NCBI GenBank assembly: GCA_965263485.1
Contig: CBDHHO010000004.1
Span: 62,001 to 126,000 of the forward strand
Direction: 5' to 3'
Length of the DNA: 64,000 bases
Source of the DNA: Haliotispira sp965263485
GTDB taxonomy: Bacteria; Spirochaetota; Spirochaetia; SP-2023
Below are positions 35,662 through 44,825 of this stretch, in pieces. Position numbers and translations under genes: made by a program. The notes below the pieces were generated by a model that was not told the origin of the DNA, searched no databases, and worked only from the letters and a program-made list of their open reading frames with translations. Every line of letters starts with the position of its first letter. The first letter of the stretch is position 1.

Positions 35662-35727
35662 ATCTGCTTGTCAGTGAAAAGGCAGCAGAATCATTGGTCC
35701 GTCCGACTCCACAGAAATTTTTCGAAA

Positions 35728-35750
35728 ATGAAAATTTTTAGGGTGGCCCT
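35728..35750 (-). repeat. solitary degenerate element right end by the lysA stop
   Basis: AAAATTTTTAGGGTGGCCC ends 2 nt before the lysA stop codon (minus strand). No partner end is nearby. Confidence 0.45.
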
Positions 35751-35751
35751 T

Positions 35752-37020
35752 TTACAAAGTCTCATAATCCAAAGTTCTCAGCAGCCGGGCAAAACCGGCT
35801 TTACCAGTCTCCCGCCTGCGGCTGACGAGCAGCGAGCCATCACCTTGCAGCACGGCTTCGCCAGGTGCGGAGCGCAGGTTGTACAGCGAGTGCATCGAAG
35901 CCCCGTAGGCTCCGGCAGTCAACAGGGCAATAATATCGCCGCTGCGCGGCTCACTGAGCTCCACTTCTTCGACCATAATATCCGAAGACTCGCAAATATT
36001 ACCAACAATTTTGACACTCTGGCGACCTCGGCCTTCGGCCTCGCCACTGAGATTGACAGCGTGATGATAGGCACCGTAAAAGGCCGGACGAATCAAATGG
36101 TTGAAACCCGTATCTGTGCCGACAAAGACACAGGAATCGCCAAGGTTGATGGTGGTAATGCGGCAAAGCAGCACGGTCGATTCGGCTACCAGGAACTTGC
36201 CGGGCTCCAGGCGCAGCTCCGGAGGCCCGGAATTATGGGACTGAAACTCGGCCAATGGTTCAGCGATGGCCCGGGAAAATCTGCTCAAGTCCAGCCCTTT
36301 CTGGCCGCTACGGTAACGCACACCAAAGCCGCCGCCACAATCAATAAAGCGCAGCGGCACAAAATCGCGAGCCACCTGCAAGATTGAGCAAACCGCCCTC
36401 TCAAACTCCTCAGTCTGGTAGAAGCCCGAACCAATATGGCAGTGGATGCCCACCAGCTCCAACTGATAACGCAGCAGCGTCTCTTTGACCGCGTCCAGAT
36501 CGCTCAAGGCAATGCCGAACTTGGAGTCCCTGCCCCCGGTAATCGTGCCTCGGAACTCTCCGGCCCCCACACCTGGTTTGAGCCGAACCGCCACTTCAGT
36601 GCCGGGGCGCAGCTGCCCCAGCAGCTCCAACTCCATTAGCGAACCGATGTTGCACAGCACGCCCAGCTCCAGTACCTGAGCCAGCTCTTCGCGGCCCGAA
36701 TAGTTTCCGGTAAAGATCAGCTGCTCCGGGCGGAAACCGCAGCGCAGAGCCAGCTGAATTTCGTGAGGCGAGACCGTATCAATCCCATCCAGCCCGGCGA
36801 TTAAGAGGACCTTGAGCAGGTCCGGGTTGTAATTGGCCTTCATGGCATAGAAGATCTTGCTATTGTCCGGGAAACCGGCTCGCAACTGGTCCAGGCGCTG
36901 CAACACCGTGGCAACGTCACTCAGATAAACGGGGCTGCCAGCCTGCTCAACAGCCTGCTGCGCCTGTTCCAGGCTGGGAATAAATAAATCTGAGTGACTC
37001 TCGGCAGGGGGGGAAGGCAT
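35752..37020 (-). CDS. lysA: diaminopimelate decarboxylase-like PLP enzyme
   Basis: A 422-aa alanine-racemase-fold decarboxylase. The PLP lysine is near residue 61 (IFYAMKANYNPDL). Then GIDTVSPHEIQLALRCG, VAVRLKPGVGAGEF, LVGIHCHIGSGF, FIDCGGGFGVRY, LEPGKFLVAES and LTAGAYGASMHSLYNLR. This is the pattern of DAP decarboxylase, which makes L-lysine; a related ornithine or arginine decarboxylase is less likely. The start ATG 37020 lacks a strong ribosome-binding site. Confidence 0.87.
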   Translation of the reverse strand: MPSPPAESHSDLFIPSLEQAQQAVEQAGSPVYLSDVATVLQRLDQLRAGFPDNSKIFYAMKANYNPDLLKVLLIAGLDGIDTVSPHEIQLALRCGFRPEQLIFTGNYSGREELAQVLELGVLCNIGSLMELELLGQLRPGTEVAVRLKPGVGAGEFRGTITGGRDSKFGIALSDLDAVKETLLRYQLELVGIHCHIGSGFYQTEEFERAVCSILQVARDFVPLRFIDCGGGFGVRYRSGQKGLDLSRFSRAIAEPLAEFQSHNSGPPELRLEPGKFLVAESTVLLCRITTINLGDSCVFVGTDTGFNHLIRPAFYGAYHHAVNLSGEAEGRGRQSVKIVGNICESSDIMVEEVELSEPRSGDIIALLTAGAYGASMHSLYNLRSAPGEAVLQGDGSLLVSRRRETGKAGFARLLRTLDYETL

Positions 37021-37040
37021 GTGAAATTCTCCGTACGCGA

Positions 37041-37082
37041 AACAGGCTGGCCCGAACAGGCTGGCCCGAACAGGCTAGCCCG
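37041..37082. repeat. three tandem 14-bp repeats upstream of lysA
   Basis: AACAGGCTGGCCCG occurs three times in a row with one difference in the last. They lie 20 bp upstream of the lysA ATG, followed at about 37086 by a worn element left end (GGGCCCTCTATAAATTC). The remaining gap to 37201 shows nothing else. Confidence 0.7.
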
Positions 37083-37201
37083 AAAAGGGGGCCCTCTATA
37101 AATTCACTTCTGATGAAAGCGAAAGGGTTTCTCCCGGGAGCGGGAAATAAGTCCTTGCCATGATTTTCTGAACGATCAGACGGCAATTGCTCTCATCTGT
37201 T

Positions 37202-38596
37202 CTACATCGAAAACAACTCTGTGTGGAAGTTGGTCCGGGGCATACCGAGCCCGCTCATCACTTTGCGCAGTGTTGGCACGACCGCGCCGGGGCCACAATA
37301 CAAAACCCCGGTTTTGCGACTTGGCGGCTGTGAAGACAAGACATCCCGCAGCTTACCCTCCGTCAGACGTGCTCCTGCGTAGGTATGAATACTCAAGTGA
37401 GGCAGCTGCTCCTGAAAATAATGAAATCGATCTTCAAACACCAGCTCGCTTGCCTCGTGCACAAACCAGTGCAGGTTCAATGGAGCCGAACGGCTCTGCC
37501 CCGCTGATTTCGCCTCAAAAGCCATCTGTTCCAGCATTGACAAAAACGGTGTGATCCCCGCACCTGCGGCAACCAAGTGGATACCGTCCGAGTATGCGGC
37601 CTTTTGACAGGAGAATTTGCCATAGGGCCCCAGAACCTTGACCTGAGTACCCAAAGGATCTGCGGGCCATTCAGACAGACGGGCGGTAAAGTCCCCCAGT
37701 TTCTTGACCACCACCGTCAGCACCGATGTATCAGAGGATTCAGAGTCCTTCCGGGCGTAGCCCGCAAACGAAAACGGATGCTGCTCCCAGTAGGTTTTGC
37801 CTTTCGGACCAACAAGGGCAAACGAAAAATAGGCGTACTGGCCGGCCTGATGCTGGTGCAGAATGCCGATCCTACGGCGGGCTCGCTTGTTCGGAATACC
37901 ATTCGGGACACGCAGGCGCAGGCGCACAAAATTCTCGTGCAGTACCTCAACGCTTTCCAGACGGTAGACCGGTGCCGTGGCCTGTGAGATCATCAGGCAG
38001 AGCTTGCAGCCCAGAGCGAACAGCAGGTAACCCGTCACCAGTACTTTACCCCACAGATTCTCTTCAAGGGCTCCCGCGGTAAACACGTGATACCATACCC
38101 CGGCTGCCAACAGGTAGAACGACTGGTGAAGGCGATGCATCTTGGCGTAGTCAGCCACCTTCATCAGTTTGTCGTTGCGTGGCTTCAGCCAGACTCTCAC
38201 CGCCACAATCATCAGCAAAATACTAACGACCACACTGACATACACCACAATCATACCGCTGTCCGGTTCCAGCAGCACTTTGCGCAGCCCGTCCTCTTTC
38301 AGGTGGACCGCTGAATGCAGAATCAAAGTGAGCAGCAGCATATAGCGAAACAGACCGCGGTGCTTGCGAATGATATTGGGGAAACCCCAGATACGGTCGA
38401 GCAAGGGCAGCCGTTGCCCGATAATCAGCTGCCCGATATAGATGTAGTACAGAAAGATTCCGGGAATCCACAGTACCAGATAAGAAAAAAAATCCGGGTC
38501 GCTGAAATCCAACAAATAGATACTGGCAAAGCAGGTGTACAGCGTCCAGAGCGGTAATATTATATAGGCAAGTGCCGCAAACAAAAATGACTGCAT
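37202..38596 (-). CDS. ferric-reductase-like transmembrane oxidoreductase
   Basis: A 464-aa protein. The N-terminal 220 residues contain about six membrane segments with histidines suited to haem binding (LLLTLILHSAVHL, MHRLHQSFYLLAAGVWYHVF). The C-terminal half is an FAD/NAD(P)-binding ferredoxin-reductase module: EQHPFSFAGYAR, VLGPYGKF, HLVAAGAGITPFLSMLEQM and GVLYCGPGAV. It resembles the ferric reductase/NADPH oxidase superfamily and probably moves electrons across the membrane to iron or another acceptor. The ATG has GGAG 5 nt upstream. Confidence 0.83.
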   Translation of the reverse strand: MQSFLFAALAYIILPLWTLYTCFASIYLLDFSDPDFFSYLVLWIPGIFLYYIYIGQLIIGQRLPLLDRIWGFPNIIRKHRGLFRYMLLLTLILHSAVHLKEDGLRKVLLEPDSGMIVVYVSVVVSILLMIVAVRVWLKPRNDKLMKVADYAKMHRLHQSFYLLAAGVWYHVFTAGALEENLWGKVLVTGYLLFALGCKLCLMISQATAPVYRLESVEVLHENFVRLRLRVPNGIPNKRARRRIGILHQHQAGQYAYFSFALVGPKGKTYWEQHPFSFAGYARKDSESSDTSVLTVVVKKLGDFTARLSEWPADPLGTQVKVLGPYGKFSCQKAAYSDGIHLVAAGAGITPFLSMLEQMAFEAKSAGQSRSAPLNLHWFVHEASELVFEDRFHYFQEQLPHLSIHTYAGARLTEGKLRDVLSSQPPSRKTGVLYCGPGAVVPTLRKVMSGLGMPRTNFHTELFSM

Positions 38597-38614
38597 GGAG
38601 CTCCTTCACCTTAA

Positions 38615-38632
38615 GGGGACCTCTAAAAATCA
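38615..38632 (+). repeat. element left end directly abutting an ISL3-type end
   Basis: GGGGACCTCTAAAAATCA is followed at once by the ISL3-type terminus at 38633, so the ISL3-type element probably inserted into an older element. Confidence 0.6.
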
Positions 38633-38838
38633 GGCTCCTCGGTATATCAAGTTGATTTTAGAGTCGCAGCTACCGGACTCAAGTATATCATCATTAAAAA
38701 TGTTTCTGTATTCCTGTAACCCCTAGCCCGAACCGCTTGAAATATACTGTTCAACCTTCCAGACGGGCGCTTGTCTTACCTGAGCGCCAGCGCTCCACCA
38801 CCTTATCCCCATGTTTCTCCAAGCTATCCAATGCTTTA
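38633..38838 (-). mobile_element. ISL3-type IS remnant (terminus and transposase C-terminus)
   Basis: It begins GGCTCCTCGGTATATCAAG, identical to the terminus at 41037. On the minus strand it encodes the ISL3-type transposase C-terminus (SARLEGLNSIFQA...RARGYRNTETFLMMIYL) with a one-base deletion relative to the copy at 42332-42510. It is cut at 38839 by another element. Confidence 0.75.
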
Positions 38839-38955
38839 GGGGACCTCTAAAAATTCCATTCTGCGCTCTTGCTCGCTCTTTTGAAACGAACAGATTCGTC
38901 AGTAAAGCCTTACAATACAACAGTATTAAAACGAGTTGCCGCCTTTAGTAGTCTC
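38839..38955. mobile_element. partial element inserted in the ISL3 remnant
   Basis: The left end is GGGGACCTCTAAAAATTCC, followed by the interior normally found near right ends of the long subtype (CGCTCTTGCTCGCTCTTTTG). The opposite end is missing. It overlaps the 3' end of the fucosyltransferase gene and supplies that protein's last residues. Confidence 0.65.
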
Positions 38956-41027
38956 GCTAGAGGACGTAGCAACGCATACAGTTTTAGTTTCTTGCTCAGT
39001 ACCTTAGCTATCACCCAAATTTTCCGTTTCCTAGAAAGTTTCCCAAAATGATTCCATCTATTATCAGCTGCGGCTTGAACCTCAAGCCCGGCACAAGCAC
39101 CATGGCATTGTATATGGCTATGTTGGTAAACAGGAATATAGCTGTCTGGTGGAAAAAATATTTTTTGTAACTGGCTTTTAAATGCTTTTTCCCTGAGAGA
39201 TTGTGGGAGTTGATTACCGGGGAAATATGACTCTTTAAGCATATCAAAATACAACTGATCATTTTGATCAATTTCAATCACACGACAAACAACATCATCA
39301 AATGATGCAAAATCATGGCAATTTATAAAAGCCTTAGTATTAAACTCTTTGCCTATATCAGGGTTGCCCCAATATATAGGTATACTATTAGCCATCATAG
39401 GATGCAAAATTTTCTCTGTCGTATAACCTGAATAAGAATGATTTTCAAACGCAATCGTAAACTTATACTGTTCTAGAAACTTGATCTTAGTATAATCCCA
39501 TGGATTTTCATCACTATAATGATTATCCAGTGTAGCCATATTATTAAGAACTTTTCCTGGGCAATCGACATTTTTATACTTCATAAGCATTTTAGTAAAT
39601 CGCTCCCTTGGCTCAGTTAGTTCACTACTTGCTGAAACAACAAAATTACAAAATTTTCTTTTTTCTTCCACAATTAACTTAGGATTTTTTGTTTTAATTA
39701 GATTCTTTCCACTTTCACCCCATAAATATTTAAAGTATGGTGGAAATCTAAAATTACGTCCATTTATAGTATCTGGGAGGAAAGAAAAAGCATAATCAAC
39801 ACGGTTAAAATCTGGATAAGCATTTTCGCTTGTAAAAAATACCTTTGTACAGCAATAATTTTCTAAGTTTTTATTACGAGTAGAACAGAAAATAACTTCA
39901 GGATTTTTATCATCTTCTATCACAGAAAAATTATCACTGATGAAATTACATACAACATCCCGACATATATCACTATATTTATCAAATCCCACATACAATA
40001 TTCTTTTTGCTAATGATTGTTTAATAGAAGGAATATTAGATGTTTCTTCATCTGGATAGAAAGGCTTATAAACATGCTTCTCATCGGTAAATTTAATAAA
40101 AGTAGCTAAAAAGTCATTTATTATTTTTAACTTAATCGGTTTTATCACAAGTCTTTGCTCTTCTTGTACGACAGTAAGGTTATTAAAAAAATACTGGGAA
40201 TGCTTATCACTATTAAGATTTTCTGTATTCTTCAATTTAGGATTAATAAACTTAGAATCAAGTAATCCTTGGATCACACTGTACCTGTCATGTAATTCGT
40301 TAGGCCAATTTGGAAAAAAATATACAGGGACTCCCATCGCCAAACAAGGTAACAGGGTATGAAGGTTACCCGTAAATACGACTCTAGCATTCTTATAAAG
40401 CCCGAGCATTTCCTTGGCATAATTTAAATACCAATCTTCTGTAGGTGTTTCATCTGTTTCTAAGCATTCATAAGTATTTGTGTAAGCAAAAAAATCATGG
40501 TGCTCTAGTATATTTTTAGGTAGAAGTTCAGAAGCATTAGGCACATCTACAGAAATAATTTTAGAATATTGTTTTTCTGCATTGCGAAACGGGAAAGTCA
40601 AAGTCAAACAACGGCTTAAAAAACTATCAATTCCCTTTTCCCTAAGTATCTCTTCCGTGAAAGGGTCCCGACAACCTATCGGACCTGCCTTCCTGAGCGA
40701 GGTCACAATACCCTCATCATCCAATATTTTGCGAGTATCCATAAAAGTACTTAAATGAAACCCCCAATAGAATGGTCTCAACAAATCACTGACTGGAAAT
40801 GAGCGGTATTGTTTTCCATAATGGGCAAACCAACCCTGCATAACAACATGTGCAGGCTCTCCTTCATAGAGGGCAAGGCTATCCCTAGCCACAAAATTTA
40901 ATCTATTATCCCTGAGTGGAGCATCTAAGAATTGCAACGTTGCAATGGTTTGAATGTAGTCCCCAACATTACAACTTCTATTTTTGTTAGAACTATTTAT
41001 ATACTTAAATACTAAATATTTTTTCAT
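38910..41027 (-). CDS. fusion of a polysaccharide pyruvyltransferase-like domain and a GT10 fucosyltransferase
   Basis: A 705-aa protein from ATG 41027, chosen because upstream codons are IS sequence and GAGG lies about 14 nt before it. The N-terminal 300 residues resemble polysaccharide pyruvyl transferases: CNVGDYIQTIATLQFL, AHVVMQGWFAHYG, GPIGCRDPFTEEILREKG and LHTLLPCLAMGVPVYFFP. The C-terminal 330 residues are glycosyltransferase family 10: NGRNFRFPPYFKYLWG, then YKFTIAFENHSYSGYTTEKI followed by IPIYWGNPDIGKEFNTKAFI. GT10 enzymes are GDP-fucose-dependent alpha-1,3/4-fucosyltransferases acting on surface glycans. The gene is clearly more AT-rich than its neighbours and lies between two same-orientation ISL3-type pieces, so it was probably acquired horizontally. 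Its last 15 or so residues come from mobile-element sequence. Confidence 0.85.
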   Translation of the reverse strand: MKKYLVFKYINSSNKNRSCNVGDYIQTIATLQFLDAPLRDNRLNFVARDSLALYEGEPAHVVMQGWFAHYGKQYRSFPVSDLLRPFYWGFHLSTFMDTRKILDDEGIVTSLRKAGPIGCRDPFTEEILREKGIDSFLSRCLTLTFPFRNAEKQYSKIISVDVPNASELLPKNILEHHDFFAYTNTYECLETDETPTEDWYLNYAKEMLGLYKNARVVFTGNLHTLLPCLAMGVPVYFFPNWPNELHDRYSVIQGLLDSKFINPKLKNTENLNSDKHSQYFFNNLTVVQEEQRLVIKPIKLKIINDFLATFIKFTDEKHVYKPFYPDEETSNIPSIKQSLAKRILYVGFDKYSDICRDVVCNFISDNFSVIEDDKNPEVIFCSTRNKNLENYCCTKVFFTSENAYPDFNRVDYAFSFLPDTINGRNFRFPPYFKYLWGESGKNLIKTKNPKLIVEEKRKFCNFVVSASSELTEPRERFTKMLMKYKNVDCPGKVLNNMATLDNHYSDENPWDYTKIKFLEQYKFTIAFENHSYSGYTTEKILHPMMANSIPIYWGNPDIGKEFNTKAFINCHDFASFDDVVCRVIEIDQNDQLYFDMLKESYFPGNQLPQSLREKAFKSQLQKIFFPPDSYIPVYQHSHIQCHGACAGLEVQAAADNRWNHFGKLSRKRKIWVIAKVLSKKLKLYALLRPLARLLKAATRFNTVVL

Positions 41028-41086
41028 CGTTATCTTGGCTCCTCGGTATATCAAGTTGATTTTAGAGTCGCAGCTACCGGACTCAA

Positions 41087-42331
41087 GGGGACCTCTAAAA
41101 ATCGGCATTGCGATGTAAAATCAAAAATCCTTCCTTAATCATAACAAAATAGCACAAAAAATAGTTGGATCCAGATTAATTACGATCAATAAATTCTAAT
41201 AAAATTAGAATTTACATAAAAAATCATTATTTACAGCATTTTAGATACAATTATCCACTATTATGCTGTAATTGAAACATATTTTAACATATTATACACA
41301 GTATTTCGTAACCCCATACGAAACCTTACCCGATCTATCCCTATACATCGCAACTCTAATCCCCTATTCATGCAATTGCGAAACCATGCAAATATATGCT
41401 CCACTTTCGCCCGGGTCTTTGACTTGCGGCGGTTACTTTCTAATTGCTTCTCTGTAAGTGAAGTATCTCGATATTTTCGGTGATGAATAAAGTTCCTCAC
41501 ACCTTTCTTCCGTAGTTCATTTGTTATCTTTTCACTTCGGTACGCACTATCCCCATATATCTGCGTGACGCCTCAAAATAGCTGCAAGCACCTGTGAGTC
41601 GTGCACATTAGCTGCACTTACTTCGTAAGCGGTAATAAACTGCTCGTTAGTCGCCGTTGCAATGTGATTTTTGTATCCATAGTGGCTTTTGCTATTTTTC
41701 TTTGTCCACCTTGCATCCGTATCTTTTTGCCTCATTTTATTCTCGTTTTCCTTGAATGATGGAGGGATTTCATCATTTTTGATCTGCTGGTTTTCTTCTC
41801 TGGTATTGCGCTGCACAGGCACTTTGACAAAGCTGGCGTCCACGATATTCCCTTTGTGCAGTTTTATCTTTCTTTCAGCAAGAAATTTATGGAACTCAAG
41901 AAAAAGCGTTTGCTCGAGATTGAGTTTGCGCAGCGTTTCCTTGAAGGACCAAATGGTTTTGGAATCGGGAGATTTATCAAGCAGGCTCATGTCAAGAAAG
42001 AATTTGAAATAGATGCTACCATTGATTTGGACCTCCATGGCATCATCAGAGAGGTTGTAGGTTTCCTGAAGGATGAGAATGCGCAACATTTGGGAGACAG
42101 GGAATCTTGGCCTTCCAGAATTATTTTTCTTTTTAGGGATATTTTGAGAAATAGTCTCTGAGATTCTATCCCAATCGATAGATTTTTTAAGTTCGAATAT
42201 AAAAGGATTTGTACGTTCTACATCCTGATATATTATTTCACTTGTCATTTCAATCATAATGATCCTCCAATATTATTGTATTGTAATTGAATAATTGTGA
42301 TTTGTCCAGTGTTGGATTTTTAGAGGTGCCC
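41087..42331 (-). mobile_element. IS5-type insertion sequence, copy 1 (transposase frameshifted)
   Basis: A 1245-bp element with ends GGGGACCTCTAAAAATCGGC and the inverse of GGGCACCTCTAAAAATCC, flanked by TCAA on both sides. Its transposase, on the minus strand, is split into 41547-42257 and 41261-41500 by a 5-bp deletion compared with the intact copy at 46525-47774. The uninterrupted target sequence is visible at 38675-38690. Confidence 0.92.
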
Positions 42332-42663
42332 TCAAGTATATCATCATTAAAAATGTTTCTGTATTCCTGTAACCCCTAGCCCGAACCGCTTGAAATATAC
42401 TGTTCAACCCTTCCAGACGGGCGCTTGTCTTACCTGAGCGCCAGCGCTCCACCACCTTATCCCCATGTTTCTCCAAGTTATCCAACGCTTTAGCCATCGG
42501 CTCTAACAAGTCCTGATCTTTTATCAGTTCTCTCGAATAATTGATAAATCTTCAACTCCGAACTCTCAGAATCTGTTTGGGTCTTGGCTAGTTAAGAGGT
42601 GATTCTCTGAGTAATTTTAATAGGATTCGTTGTAGATCCTGGTTACGATAATTTCATTCTATA

Positions 42664-42827
42664 GGGAACCTCTAAAAATTCCAATTCCGCGCTGAATCGC
42701 GATCTTGTTGCCGAATAGCTTCGTCAGCAAAACCTTACCATACAACAAAGTATGCTTCGGCTTCACTTCCTCGCTGTCGGCAAAATCTCGCTGATTCAGC
42801 ATCAAAAGCGAATTTTTAGAGGTGCCC
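42664..42827. mobile_element. 164-bp MITE-like element inside the ISL3-type transposase
   Basis: Ends GGGAACCTCTAAAAATTCC and inverse ending GGTGCCC. A near copy, same orientation, is at 52979-53142. It interrupts the ISL3-type transposase gene. Confidence 0.88.
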
Positions 42828-43185
42828 TACTGCGTGCATGCTTAGGAAAATTCTTATGTTTACTCTCAGATTTCCTCACTGTATTTAATGCTTCTACAAA
42901 CTTCTTACAAATATGAAACCAATCAGCTGTTACCGAAGATTCAGGAAAATTATCTCTGATTCCTTTCAAAAAAGGCTTTGACATATCACAAACTACTTCT
43001 TCAACATTCTCTTTTTCCCCATTATGTTCTTCTATAAAGTCTTTGTACTCCTCAACAACACTGGAATCCCTTCCTTCTGTCGCAAAAATAACAGATTCCT
43101 TTTTCTTATCCATATCGACAAATACAGTCACATAGTTGCTTATCGTTCATTTCCCCATTGTATCATCTTTACCTAAAATCCACAA

Positions 43186-44412
43186 GGGGACCTCTAAAAA
43201 TCGGCATTGCGATGTAAAATCAAAAATCCTTCCTTAATCATAACAAAATAGCACAAAAAATAGTTGGATCCAGATTAATTACGATCAATAATTCCTACTA
43301 AAATTAGAATTTACATAAAAAATCATTATTTACAGCATTTTAGATACAATTATCCACTATTATGCTGTAATTGAAACATATTTTAACATATTATACACAG
43401 TATTTCGTAACCCCATACGAAACCTTACCCGATCTATCCCTATACATCGCAACTCTAATCCCTATTCATGCAATTGCGAAACCATGCAAATATATGCTCC
43501 ACTTTCGCCCGGGTCTTTGACTTGCGGCGGTTACTTTCTAATTGCTTCTCTGTAAGTGAAGTATCTCGATATTTTCGGTGATGAATAAAGTTCCTCCGTA
43601 GTTCATTTGTTATCTTTTCACTTCGATACGCACTATCCCCATATATCTGCGTGACGCCTCAAAATAGCTGCAAGCACCTGTGAGTCGTGCACATTAGCTG
43701 CACTTACTTCGTAAGCTAAATTGCTCGTTAGTCGCCGTTGCAATGTGATTTTTGTATCCGTAGTGGCTTTTGCCATTTTTCTTTGTCCACCTTGCATCCG
43801 TATCTTTTTGCCTCATTTTATTCTCGTTTTCCTTGAATGATGGAGGGATTTCATCATTTTTGATCAGCTGGTTTTCTGCTCTGGTATTGCGCTGCACAGG
43901 CACTTTGACAAAGCTGGCGTCCACAATATTCCCTTTGTGCAGTTTTATCTTTCTTTCAGCAAGAAATTTATGGAACTCAAGAAAAAGCGTTTGCTCGAGA
44001 TTGAGTTTGCGCAGCGTTTCCTTGAAGGACCAAATGGTTTTGGAATCGGGAGATTTATCAAGCAGGCTCATGCCAAGAAAGAATTTAAAATAGATGCTAC
44101 CATTGATTTGGACTTCCATGGCATCATCAGAGAGGTTGTAGGTTTCCTGAAGGATGAGAATGCGCAACATTTGGGAGACAGGGAATCTTGGCCTTCCAGA
44201 ATTATTCTTCTTTTTAGGGATATGTTGAGAAATAGTCTCTGAGATTCTATCCCAATTGATAGATTTTTTAAGTTCGAATATAAAAGGATTTGTACGTTCT
44301 ACATCCTGATATATTATTTCACTTGTCATTTCAATCATAATGATCCTCCAATATTATTGTATTGTAATTGAATAATTGTGATTTGTCCAGTGCTGGATTT
44401 TTAGAGGTGCCC
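43186..44412 (-). mobile_element. IS5-type insertion sequence, copy 2 (degraded)
   Basis: Same ends as copy 1. The transposase frame (minus strand) is broken by the same 5-bp deletion as copy 1 and by further deletions; only the N-terminal 205 residues or so remain in one frame (43694-44338). The flanks do not match each other, since the left side is ISL3 sequence and the right side is a lipoprotein gene, so rearrangement has occurred here. Confidence 0.88.
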
Positions 44413-44673
44413 TATAGAATCGGGTTGGATACGGGAGTAGATAATGGTGTAGTGTATTTGGTTTACCCTCCAAAGGCGGGAGCTTCCTATCACGCTGATA
44501 ACCCTGATTACGGTCGCTCGGTGTTGTTCCATGGGCGTTTTCCACGCGCCTACTACGATATGATGGGCCGGATCGATACCACCCAGAACTACATTAAGGC
44601 TCAGATCGCAAGTAATTGTGTGCCCACCACGAATCGTATATTGACACATTCTTTTACTCTTGCAGCACCGTAA
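44413..44673 (+). pseudogene. 3' fragment of a cassette lipoprotein gene (A/C type)
   Basis: Encodes RIGLDTGVDNGVVYLVYPPK, then SYHADNPDYGRSVLFHG and a tail AYYDMMGRIDTTQN...HSFTLAAP, homologous to the last 85 residues of lipoproteins A and C. The 5' part was lost at the IS5-type copy 2 junction. Confidence 0.85.
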
Positions 44674-44680
44674 TTGGGGG

Positions 44681-44750
44681 GGCCTGAGCCACCGCGAAAT
44701 TACCGGGCTGGAAGAAGACAAACAGGATTCTGTGAGGGGGTCGGCCAACA
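44681..44750 (+). pseudogene. relic of an Rpn C-terminal tail
   Basis: CTGAGCCACCGCGAAATTAC and what follows encode LSHREITGLEEDKQD, the invariant end of the Rpn proteins nearby. It lies between the lipoprotein fragment and the next Rpn gene and is absent at the equivalent place before the second Rpn copy. Confidence 0.65.
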
Positions 44751-44825
44751 GATTGCCGCCGCCGCTGATATATCCCCGTCCCTCTTCTAATTGCGCTGTA
44801 CGGACAAAACGGTTATATTGAAGCT

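Larger units (their letters stand above)
41037..43185 (-). mobile_element. ISL3-type insertion sequence, broken and nested
   Basis: The terminus GGCTCCTCGGTATATCAAG is at 41037. Transposase pieces on the minus strand are YVTVFVDMDKKKESVIFATE, then EEVVCDMSKPFLKGI and ADWFHICKKFVEALN (42828-43131), and the C-terminal LEPMAKALDNLEKHGDKVVE and SARLEGLNSIFQA...ARGYRNTETFL (42332-42520). These match the ISL3 family DDE domain. The element is interrupted by an IS5-type copy (41087-42331) and a short element (42664-42827) and lacks its N-terminal part. Inactive. Confidence 0.75.

Noticed and set aside
42664..44412. A composite transposon flanked by TATA (42660-42663 and 44413-44416)
   Set aside because: The outer TATA match is only four AT-only bases, and the left flank reads as ISL3-type sequence rather than lipoprotein gene. 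I could not show that both flanks were once joined.
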